From JBBIPZ01 sp037442505 [NCBI: Deltaproteobacteria bacterium] (GTDB taxonomy: Bacteria; CALINM01), in assembly GCA_037442505.1 (NCBI GenBank), contig JBBIPZ010000002.1, positions 8,085 through 72,084 on the forward strand: a stretch of DNA of 64,000 bases, written 5' to 3'. Shown piece after piece: positions 29,297 to 35,871 of the stretch (the stretch's first letter is position 1; every line of letters starts with the position of its first letter). A program made the translations under genes and the position numbers. The notes under the pieces were generated by a model that did no database searches, was not told the DNA's origin, and worked only from the letters and a program-made list of their open reading frames with translations.

Positions 29297-30025
29297 TTAG
29301 CGAAAAATAAAATGCTTAAGCCTGGTGATAAGAATACCTAATTCAAAAAGGATTAAAATGATAGCTGCGATCAGTAGCTGCGAAACCACGTCTGGTGGAG
29401 TCATGGCTGCTGCTATAATAAAAGAGATTATTATAATACCGGGTCTTATTTCTACCAACTTTTGAAGAGTCAAAATTTTGGCATAATCAAGAATGAAAAC
29501 ACCAAACGGTATCATAAACAACACGCCAGCATAAAGATTAAACTTCAGAACAAAGTCTAAATAATCATCAGCTTTTGGAAACACTTCATAAAAATCAAAT
29601 ATAAAACGTTTAAAGAAACTAAAAAAGACAGGAAGAATCAGTTGGTAAAGAAGAATAAAGCCAGTAAAAAAACTTAATGACGCAATCGTAATCAAAATCT
29701 TAATAAAACGTCTTTCATTGTCGTAAAGACCGGGAGCCATAAACATAAATATCTGGTAAATTATGAAAGGAGATGATACAACAATAGCTGTAATTAATGA
29801 CACTTTAAAAAAAAGAAAAAAACCTCCAGAAAGGTTAAGATAAACAAGGCTTCCGTTCGAAATATATGGCAGCATGGGTTTTGATAAAAAATCGAGGATC
29901 TGTTTTGAGTAGTTAAAAGCAACTGCAAAAGTGATACAAACAACGACAAGGGAGTAAATTATTCTCTGTCGCAGCTCAACAAGATGCTCTCTAAAAGGTA
30001 CGCTTGCATCTTTATGATTTGACAT
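29297..30025 (-). CDS. tatC: Sec-independent protein translocase TatC
   Basis: 242 residues with six predicted membrane helices and the TatC landmarks: PFREHLVELRQRI at the N-terminus (twin-arginine signal recognition), FKVSLITAIVVSSPFIIYQ and a conserved glutamate region near FVLKFNLYAGVLFMIPFG. It is the receptor of the twin-arginine pathway, which exports folded and cofactor-bearing proteins. Its start overlaps the tatA/B stop by 14 bases. Confidence 0.97.
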   Translation of the reverse strand: MSNHKDASVPFREHLVELRQRIIYSLVVVCITFAVAFNYSKQILDFLSKPMLPYISNGSLVYLNLSGGFFLFFKVSLITAIVVSSPFIIYQIFMFMAPGLYDNERRFIKILITIASLSFFTGFILLYQLILPVFFSFFKRFIFDFYEVFPKADDYLDFVLKFNLYAGVLFMIPFGVFILDYAKILTLQKLVEIRPGIIIISFIIAAAMTPPDVVSQLLIAAIILILFELGILITRLKHFIFR

Positions 30026-30323
30026 TGTCTGAAGAATCTTCTTTCTCTGAAATGCTCTTTTTTAGCTCTTCTTCCTGTTTTGCCACTTCTGCGTAAGCCT
30101 TTTCAACCTCTTGTTGAATCTCTTTTTCTATTTCAGTAACGGGCTTTTTTATCTCTTTTTCAACTTCCTGTTCTACCGACTCTTTAACACTATCAAGTGC
30201 ATTCTTAATAGTACCAATCGTTTTTCCTATCGTCTTTGCTACCTCAGGAATTCTGTCTGGACCAACCACCACCAAAGCGATAATTAAAATTAAAATAAGC
30301 TCAGGCAAACCTATATTAAACAT
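30012..30323 (-). CDS. Sec-independent translocase TatA/TatB family protein
   Basis: 103 residues: one N-terminal membrane helix (LPELILILIIALVVVG), the hinge GPDRIPEVAKTIG and a long, highly charged amphipathic/coiled helix. The length and the GPDRIP hinge are closer to TatB than to a short TatA, but one such protein can serve both roles in minimal Tat systems. No second tatA is in the window. It is followed by tatC. Confidence 0.92.
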   Translation of the reverse strand: MFNIGLPELILILIIALVVVGPDRIPEVAKTIGKTIGTIKNALDSVKESVEQEVEKEIKKPVTEIEKEIQQEVEKAYAEVAKQEEELKKSISEKEDSSDNVKS

Positions 30324-30329
30324 ACATAA

Positions 30330-30358
30330 ATTTTAAAGTGTTTTTGTTTTTTTTTCAA
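30330..30358 (-). promoter_or_regulatory. tat operon promoter, leaderless arrangement
   Basis: Minus strand: TTGAAA (30353-30358), a 17-base spacer and TAAAAT (30330-30335). The -10 ends six bases before the ATG at 30323. This is the cleanest example in the window of a promoter placing the transcript start at the start codon; there is no Shine-Dalgarno site. Confidence 0.6.
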
Positions 30359-30368
30359 TAAATATGCT

Positions 30369-31268
30369 TCAGTAAGTTTTAAACAAACCTGCCTTGAGCA
30401 GATCAATAATTCTATCGTAGATCGGCGAGAATGTTCTTTTTTTGTGTTTAACAATATAAAAATGTCTGCTAATTTTAAGATTTTTAATATCAACTGCCTT
30501 AAGCATTTTACATGAAAGTTCTTTGTAAATTGAGAAGGAAGAGACGAATGATACCCCCAGACCATTAATAACCGCCTCTTTAATCGCCTCATTAGAACCA
30601 AATTCAGCTACAACGTTAAAATCGTCAAGATTAAAGCCATTGTTTATTAAATTTTTTTTTAGTTCTGTAAGAGTACCTGAGCCATACTCTCTAATTATTA
30701 AAGGAATCTCTTTTAATTCCGACAAAGAAATAACATTTTTCTTGAGAAAATATGGACTTGAAATAAGAACAATCTCGTCGTTAGTGAAAGGTATGAAATC
30801 TAAATCAGGTTCATTAGTTTGTGTCCCGACTAAACCTAAAATAATCTCGTGAGTGAACACCTTCTTAATAATCAGATGAGAATCCATCGAAATGACTTCA
30901 AAGGTGATAGACTGATATTTTTTTCTGAGATCTGAAAAGATAACTGGCAAAATGTACGTGGACGGGATTGAACTTGCACCTAAAACTACTTTGCCTGAGA
31001 AGGATTCGTCGAAGTTAGAGACTATATTTTTTAAATTCTTTGTATTATCAACAATTTCCACTGCTTTGTCGTAAAGGAGAGAAGCGTAAGAGGTAGGTAA
31101 AACTTTTTTTCCAATTCTATCAAAAAGTTTACAGCCTAATAACCTTTCGAGTGTTTTAATATGTTCACTTATAGTTGGTTGAGAAAGAAAAATTTCTTCG
31201 GAAGCCCTTGTAAAGCTTTTGTGTTTATAGACGGCAATAAAAACTTTCAATAAATGTATATCTATCAT
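30369..31268 (-). CDS. LysR-family transcriptional regulator
   Basis: 299 residues: N-terminal winged helix-turn-helix (FIAVYKHKSFTRASEEIF, LSQPTISEHIKTLERLLG) and a two-lobed effector-binding domain from about 90. The effector-domain pattern (VLGASSIPSTYILPVI, LGLVGTQTNEPDLDFIPF) resembles CysB/CbbR-like regulators found near selenium-metabolism genes, and selA is 6 kb away; that link is tentative. It is divergent from the histone-deacetylase-like gene across a 78-base gap and could control it. Confidence 0.92.
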   Translation of the reverse strand: MIDIHLLKVFIAVYKHKSFTRASEEIFLSQPTISEHIKTLERLLGCKLFDRIGKKVLPTSYASLLYDKAVEIVDNTKNLKNIVSNFDESFSGKVVLGASSIPSTYILPVIFSDLRKKYQSITFEVISMDSHLIIKKVFTHEIILGLVGTQTNEPDLDFIPFTNDEIVLISSPYFLKKNVISLSELKEIPLIIREYGSGTLTELKKNLINNGFNLDDFNVVAEFGSNEAIKEAVINGLGVSFVSSFSIYKELSCKMLKAVDIKNLKISRHFYIVKHKKRTFSPIYDRIIDLLKAGLFKTY

Positions 31269-31310
31269 GGCTATAAATTATCATTTTATCACAAGAAAAA
31301 TCAAATTTAA

Positions 31311-31339
31311 TTGACATTTCTATCGAAATTTTATTCAAT
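31311..31339 (+). promoter_or_regulatory. deacetylase gene promoter with inverted repeat in the spacer
   Basis: TTGACA (31311-31316), a 17-base spacer and TTCAAT (31334-31339), ending seven bases before the ATG at 31347. The inverted repeat ATTTC-TATC-GAAAT at 31316-31329 lies between the two boxes, a suitable operator for the divergently encoded LysR regulator. There is no Shine-Dalgarno site. Confidence 0.5.
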
Positions 31340-31346
31340 TTAAGTT

Positions 31347-32267
31347 ATGAATACAGCTTTTATTTATGATCCAATTTTTCTGGAACATCAAACACCTTTC
31401 TATCATCCCGAGTCACCAAAAAGACTTGTGTCTATTTTAAATAGTCTTGATGAACATACTGATTTAAAAGAGAAACTTATTTTTTTGTCACCACGAAAGG
31501 CAGTGAAAGAAGATATCCTTCTGGTGCATGATGAAGGTTATTACGAAAATGTTGAAAGTATGCAACAGGGCCACCTTGATAGCGATACATATGTGTCTTT
31601 CGGATCGTTTAGAGCGGCACTTTATGCTGCAGGTGCATTGTTAACCGCTATAGATGCAATCAAAGCTAAAGAGGTAAAAGCTGCATTTTGTGCAGTTCGA
31701 CCGCCTGGGCACCATGCAGAAAGTGATAAAGGGATGGGTTTTTGTATCTTTAATAATGTGGCGGTTGGAGCGATGTACGCGATAAGGAGCGACTTTGAAA
31801 GGGCTTTTATTATTGATTTTGATGTCCATCATGGGAATGGGACAGAACAAATATTTTATAAATCAGACAAAGTATTTTATTTTAGCACACACCAATCCCC
31901 ACTTTATCCAGGTACTGGCAAAAAAAATGACAAAGGTGAAGGTAGGGGCTTGGGTACCAACTTTAATTATCCATTACCGCCGGGCAGCAGTGATGAGGAT
32001 ATAGTTAAGCCTTATAAAGAAATACTGCCAGAACTAATAGCTGATTTTAACCCGGGGATAGTTTTTGTCTCTGCTGGCTATGATATAAGAGATGCAGATC
32101 CTTTAGCTTCCTTGGAAGTTTCAGTAAAAGGTGTAGAAAAAATTGTTAAAGAAATCTTGATGTCTATAAAAGGCAGACCTGTAGTTTTTACTTTAGAAGG
32201 TGGTTATAACCTCCAGGCATTGGCAGAATCTGTTATTATTACGTTAAAAAGTTTAGTTGATTGGTAG
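31347..32267 (+). CDS. histone deacetylase family protein (AcuC/HDAH-like)
   Basis: 306 residues of the arginase/deacetylase fold, a zinc amidohydrolase. Visible active-site parts: RPPGHHAESDKGMGFC with the His122-His123 pair, the zinc ligands Asp159 and His161 in DFDVHHGNGT, and SAGYDIRDADPLA near 247. Bacterial members deacetylate acetyl-lysine proteins (AcuC acts on acetyl-CoA synthetase) or acetylpolyamines. An acetoacetyl-CoA synthetase is encoded 3.6 kb downstream, a possible target, but this is speculation. Confidence 0.94.
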   Translation: MNTAFIYDPIFLEHQTPFYHPESPKRLVSILNSLDEHTDLKEKLIFLSPRKAVKEDILLVHDEGYYENVESMQQGHLDSDTYVSFGSFRAALYAAGALLTAIDAIKAKEVKAAFCAVRPPGHHAESDKGMGFCIFNNVAVGAMYAIRSDFERAFIIDFDVHHGNGTEQIFYKSDKVFYFSTHQSPLYPGTGKKNDKGEGRGLGTNFNYPLPPGSSDEDIVKPYKEILPELIADFNPGIVFVSAGYDIRDADPLASLEVSVKGVEKIVKEILMSIKGRPVVFTLEGGYNLQALAESVIITLKSLVDW

Positions 32268-32272
32268 AGCGT

Positions 32273-32403
32273 GACCTTTTTCAAAGGTCTCAACCTCTGG
32301 GGCACATCCCCAGCCACTCGTGGTAAGTTATTAATTTATAAGAAAATTTTTAAAATCATTTTCAATGATTTTATACGACCTTTGCAAGGTTTTGCAAAGG
32401 CCT
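32273..32403. other. five consecutive hairpins between convergent genes
   Basis: The 140-base gap between the convergent deacetylase and rpoH genes holds five perfect stem-loops: GACCTTT/AAAGGTC at 32273-32289, CTGGGG/CCCCAG at 32297-32313, CCAC/GTGG at 32314-32323, AAAATCATT/AATGATTTT at 32352-32372 and CCTTTGCAA/TTGCAAAGG at 32379-32400. The last is followed by CCTTTTGTT and could terminate plus-strand transcription. The rest exceeds what a terminator needs, so a small RNA is possible. Confidence 0.6.
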
Positions 32404-32407
32404 TTTG

Positions 32408-33265
32408 TTATTGTAACTGCTGGGCAGCAATGTTCTTTTTAAGTTTATCTAAAGCCCTTGATTCTAACTGTCTTACTCGTTCTCTCGTAATACCTAATTT
32501 ATCTCCAACCTCTTTAAGTGTTAAAGGTTCGTCTTTTAAAATTCTATTTTCGATAATATATCTCTCTTTGTCATTAAGTTGTTTTAAAGCTTCCTGTACA
32601 ACATTTTGCTTGTGCCTGAGCTCGTCTTCTTCTTCAAGAAGTTCAACTTCTGGAGTTCTATAATCCTGAATAACATCGATTGGCAGCTTATGTTTATTGT
32701 CATTGTTGTTGGTGGCATATTCTAAGGAAAAATCACGTGCAGAAAGTCTAAGTTCCATTTCATCTAACTCAACAGGTGTGACATCAAGTAGTTTTGCTAC
32801 ATCCACTTTTGCGTCTTCAAAATCACAACCCTTTAAAGCCAACTCTTTTTTGACTTTAGGTAGAGAATAAAAAAGCTTCCGTTGATTTTGTGTGGTACCT
32901 AACTTAACAATGCTATAATTACTCATTATGAAGTTCTGTATATACGCCCTTATCCACCATATAGCATAAGAGATTAGACGGTAATTTTTGTAGGGGTTAA
33001 ACTTTTTTACAGCGAGCATTAGCCCCAGATTGCCTTCCTGTATCAAGTCTAATAGGCTAAGACCGTAGTGGATATATTCAAAAGCTACCTTTACAACAAA
33101 ACGCAAATTTGCCGTTACAAGCTTTTTGGCAAGCTCGATATCTTTAGTCTCGTAATATTTTATTGCCAGGCTACGTTCTTCATCTTGAGTTAGCATTGGA
33201 TAGGAGTTAACTTCTTTAATATACACAGCTATGTCGTTAAACTGTGAATACTTTTTTAACTCCAT
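32408..33265 (-). CDS. rpoH: heat-shock sigma factor, RpoH (sigma-32) family
   Basis: 285 residues with sigma-70 regions 1.2 to 4.2: IAVYIKEVNSYPMLTQDEE, region 2 (LVTANLRFVVKVAFEY, LLDLIQEGNLGLMLAVKKF, YAIWWIRAYIQNFIM), the RpoH-box-like sequence QNQRKLFYSLPKVKKEL, and region 4 helix-turn-helix (LTLKEVGDKLGITRERVRQLE). The size matches RpoH rather than RpoD. GAGGAGGG precedes the ATG. A CIRCE operator lies 21 bases upstream of the start. Confidence 0.94.
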   Translation of the reverse strand: MELKKYSQFNDIAVYIKEVNSYPMLTQDEERSLAIKYYETKDIELAKKLVTANLRFVVKVAFEYIHYGLSLLDLIQEGNLGLMLAVKKFNPYKNYRLISYAIWWIRAYIQNFIMSNYSIVKLGTTQNQRKLFYSLPKVKKELALKGCDFEDAKVDVAKLLDVTPVELDEMELRLSARDFSLEYATNNNDNKHKLPIDVIQDYRTPEVELLEEEDELRHKQNVVQEALKQLNDKERYIIENRILKDEPLTLKEVGDKLGITRERVRQLESRALDKLKKNIAAQQLQ

Positions 33266-33286
33266 ATGTCCCTCCTCAAGAATAAA

Positions 33287-33313
33287 TTAGCACTCTAAAC
33301 ATCCGAGTGCTAA
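33287..33313. promoter_or_regulatory. CIRCE operator (HrcA binding site) upstream of rpoH
   Basis: Perfect inverted repeat TTAGCACTC-N9-GAGTGCTAA, the exact consensus of the CIRCE heat-shock element bound by the HrcA repressor. It sits in the rpoH leader just downstream of the -10 box, at the predicted transcription start, the classical position for repression. Confidence 0.95.
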
Positions 33314-33318
33314 TAATA

Positions 33319-33346
33319 AATATATCATTAATTTACAATTTGTCAA
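33319..33346 (-). promoter_or_regulatory. rpoH promoter (sigma-70 type)
   Basis: Minus strand: consensus TTGACA (33341-33346), a 16-base spacer and TATATT (33319-33324) preceded by TGA, an extended -10. Predicted start is at the edge of the CIRCE element, five bases beyond the -10 box. Confidence 0.7.
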
Positions 33347-33428
33347 GAGGGTATATGTAGCAAAGATTTCTATAATTACATATTTGAACATTATACATAT
33401 TTTCATATTTTATAGAAGGAGTACTTAA

Positions 33429-33446
33429 ATGAGGAAGATAATTTAA
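33429..33446 (+). other. mini-ORF with strong ribosome-binding site upstream of marC
   Basis: ATG at 33429 preceded by AAGGAG with a seven-base gap, encoding only MRKII and then TAA. A promoter-like pair TTGAAC (33384-33389) / TATTTT (33406-33411) precedes it. It may be a regulatory leader peptide or the remains of a gene start. The product itself is too short to judge. Confidence 0.3.
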
Positions 33447-33457
33447 ACGTTTTTTTG

Positions 33458-33486
33458 TTTCCAAAAAACTGTATAGATTTTATAAT
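33458..33486 (+). promoter_or_regulatory. marC promoter, leaderless arrangement
   Basis: TTTCCA (33458-33463), a 17-base spacer and consensus TATAAT (33481-33486), ending six bases before the ATG at 33493. No Shine-Dalgarno site is present. Confidence 0.5.
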
Positions 33487-33492
33487 TTGGAA

Positions 33493-34074
33493 ATGCAGTT
33501 TTTAAAAGATCTTTTGTTATGTGTCATCCCGATTTTTGTGGCTATAGATGCAGTAGGAGTTTTGCCACTATTTGTGAATCTTACAGAAACCTTAAATGAT
33601 GAAGTACGTAAAAAGATGGCAAAACAGTCTGTTTTAACAGCATTTATTGTTACCATCTGTTTTGTTTTTTTGGGTGAAGGTATATTTTCAATTCTTGGAA
33701 TAAAAGTGGCTGACTTTATGATAGCTGGTGGCATTCTCCTTCTGACAGTATCTATTTCAGATATTATAAGATATGGTGAAAAGCCAAAGCTTTCTGCAGA
33801 AACATCTGGTACAGTTCCTCTGGGCACACCTTTATTAGCAGGACCGGCAACTTTAACCACTACATTAATTCTTGTTAGTAGTTATGGATACCTGCCAGTA
33901 ATAATTTCGTTAATATTGAACCTTTTTTTTGCATGGATAATTTTTAACAAAGCAAATATAATAATTTCTGTAATTGGCATTAACGGAACGCGTGCAGTAG
34001 CAAAGGTGGCAGCCCTTTTTCTTGCTGCTATCGCAGTAAAGTTGATTAGGGCAGGAATAACTGGAGCGGGCTAA
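33493..34074 (+). CDS. MarC family integral membrane protein
   Basis: 193 residues, six predicted membrane helices, with the UPF0056/MarC N-terminus FLKDLLLCVIPIFVAIDAVGVLPLFV (given in part) and the conserved PLGTPLLAGPATLTT loop; the second half ends in KLIRAGITGAG. Members include MarC, SnatA-like amino acid exporters and YchE. The substrate is unknown. A TTG at 33487 is in frame but the ATG at 33493 fits the family N-terminus and the promoter. Confidence 0.9.
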   Translation: MQFLKDLLLCVIPIFVAIDAVGVLPLFVNLTETLNDEVRKKMAKQSVLTAFIVTICFVFLGEGIFSILGIKVADFMIAGGILLLTVSISDIIRYGEKPKLSAETSGTVPLGTPLLAGPATLTTTLILVSSYGYLPVIISLILNLFFAWIIFNKANIIISVIGINGTRAVAKVAALFLAAIAVKLIRAGITGAG

Positions 34075-34113
34075 ACAAAACAGTAAGTAAAATATAACAA
34101 GATGGAGGTCAAC

Positions 34114-35658
34114 ATGGCGATTTCAAGGGCAATTATCAGTGTGTCTGACAAAACAGGCATAGATACTTTTGCATCTTTTTTACAATCGAAAGGTGTAGAA
34201 ATTCTTTCAACAGGTGGAACAGCGAAGTTTTTAAGAGAAAAGGGCATAAAAGTGATTGATATTTCAGAATATACCGGGTTCCCTGAGATTATGGATGGCA
34301 GGGTAAAAACGCTACACCCAAAGGTTCATGGTGGCATATTAGCAATAAGAGGCAAGCAAGAACATGTTAAGAGCTTAGAAAAGCTCAATATCCCTTTTAT
34401 CGACATGGTTGTCGTCAATCTTTATCCTTTTGAAGCGACAATAAAAAAGCCAGATGTCACCTTTGAGGATGCGATCGAAAATATTGATATTGGTGGTCCT
34501 ACAATGATTCGTGCTGCAGCAAAAAATTTTCAGGACGTTGTAGTGATTGTTGATCCTAAAGATTACGATATGGTAACTGCTTATATGGAAAAGGGGGAAA
34601 TTCCTTACGAGGTTAAGTTTTATTTGGCAAAAAAGGTGTTTACCCATACTGCAAATTATGATGGGATGATTTCCAGCTATCTAACAAGATTAACAGATAA
34701 AGGTGTTCAAGACTTTCCTGAAGTTTTAAATTTACAGTATCAAAAGGTACAGGAATGTAGATATGGAGAAAACCCACACCAGAAGGCTGCTTTTTATAAG
34801 GAAAATAATGTTAACATAGCCTGTGTCAGCAGCGCAAAAAAGCTTCAAGGCAAAGAACTTTCTTATAACAATTTTCTTGATACAGATTCCTGCTTTAGAA
34901 TGGTCTTAGAATTTGAAGAGCCAGCTGCTGTTATAGTAAAACATAATAATCCTTGCGGAGCTGCATTTTCTGATAATCTAAAAGAAGCATATCTATTGGC
35001 AAGAGAGTGTGATCCCGTTTCAGCATTTGGTGGTATTGTTGCATTGAACAGAAAAGTTGATACTGATACCGCTAAGGAAATTGCAGAAACATTTGTAGAG
35101 GTGGTTATAGCTCCCGGTTATGAAACTGGGGCTCTGGAGATATTTGCAAAACAACCAAATTTAAGGGTGCTTGATGTAGATGGACTTCCTATGAAGATTG
35201 AAGGATTGGAGATGAGAAGGGTTGTCGGTGGAATGCTTGTTCAAGACTTTGATCTGGTAACACTTGATAAAAACAACCTCAAAGTTGTTACAAAAAGAAC
35301 ACCAACTGACGAAGAAATGAAGGCGTTAGAATTTGCATGGAAGATATGTAAACATGTTAAATCAAATGCGATCTTGATTGCTAACAAAAATGCGACTGTT
35401 GGCGTGGGTGCGGGACAGATGAGTAGAGTAGATTCCTCTAAAATTGCGGTTATGAAGGCGCGCAGTGAGACAAAAGGTTGCGTTGCGGCCTCAGACGCAT
35501 TCTTTCCGTTTCCTGATGGACTGCAGGTATTAATAGATGCAGGCATAACAGCGGTTATTCAGCCGGGCGGCTCTATGCGAGATAAAGAAGTCATTGAATT
35601 AGCTGATAAATATAATATCGCGATGGTTTTTACAGGGATCAGACATTTTAAGCATTAA
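34114..35658 (+). CDS. purH: bifunctional AICAR transformylase / IMP cyclohydrolase
   Basis: Catalyses the last two steps of IMP synthesis. 514 residues: N-terminal IMP cyclohydrolase (SVSDKTGIDTFA, LSTGGTAKFLREKGI, MDGRVKTLHPKVHGGIL) and C-terminal transformylase with CRYGENPHQKAAFY, VKHNNPCGAA and KSNAILIA. The ATG at 34114 is preceded by GATGGAGGTC, a good ribosome-binding site, so the in-frame ATG at 34102 is not used. A rho-independent terminator follows. Confidence 0.98.
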   Translation: MAISRAIISVSDKTGIDTFASFLQSKGVEILSTGGTAKFLREKGIKVIDISEYTGFPEIMDGRVKTLHPKVHGGILAIRGKQEHVKSLEKLNIPFIDMVVVNLYPFEATIKKPDVTFEDAIENIDIGGPTMIRAAAKNFQDVVVIVDPKDYDMVTAYMEKGEIPYEVKFYLAKKVFTHTANYDGMISSYLTRLTDKGVQDFPEVLNLQYQKVQECRYGENPHQKAAFYKENNVNIACVSSAKKLQGKELSYNNFLDTDSCFRMVLEFEEPAAVIVKHNNPCGAAFSDNLKEAYLLARECDPVSAFGGIVALNRKVDTDTAKEIAETFVEVVIAPGYETGALEIFAKQPNLRVLDVDGLPMKIEGLEMRRVVGGMLVQDFDLVTLDKNNLKVVTKRTPTDEEMKALEFAWKICKHVKSNAILIANKNATVGVGAGQMSRVDSSKIAVMKARSETKGCVAASDAFFPFPDGLQVLIDAGITAVIQPGGSMRDKEVIELADKYNIAMVFTGIRHFKH

Positions 35659-35688
35659 AAATATTATCTATGCGTATTAATTAAAAAT

Positions 35689-35721
35689 AAAGCAGGGTTA
35701 AGCATAACGCCCTGCTTTTTC
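35689..35721 (+). terminator. rho-independent terminator after purH
   Basis: Stem AAAGCAGGG (35689-35697) pairs with CCCTGCTTT (35710-35718), 12-base loop, followed by a T-rich tail. It ends the marC-purH region before the acetoacetyl-CoA synthetase unit. Confidence 0.88.
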
Positions 35722-35801
35722 TTTATAAAATTGATAAACTTCTCGTTATGGTATAACAATAAATCAAATCTTCAAAAAAAATTTTTAAAATATTGTTTTG
35801 C

Positions 35802-35830
35802 TTGATATAGTAATTATAAAATGATATATT
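35802..35830 (+). promoter_or_regulatory. acetoacetyl-CoA synthetase promoter and leader palindrome
   Basis: TTGATA (35802-35807), a 17-base spacer and TATATT (35825-35830) with an upstream TGA, an extended -10. The leader contains the perfect palindrome TTTACGTAAA (35842-35851), possibly an operator, and GGGGAGGGG before the ATG. Confidence 0.6.
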
Positions 35831-35871
35831 TGTAAAAACACTTTACGTAAACTGTTAAAGGGGAGGGGTTT

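Noticed and set aside
32271-32663. 130-residue plus-strand frame over the end of rpoH
   Set aside because: Serine/leucine-rich shadow of rpoH region 4 on the opposite strand with no family resemblance.
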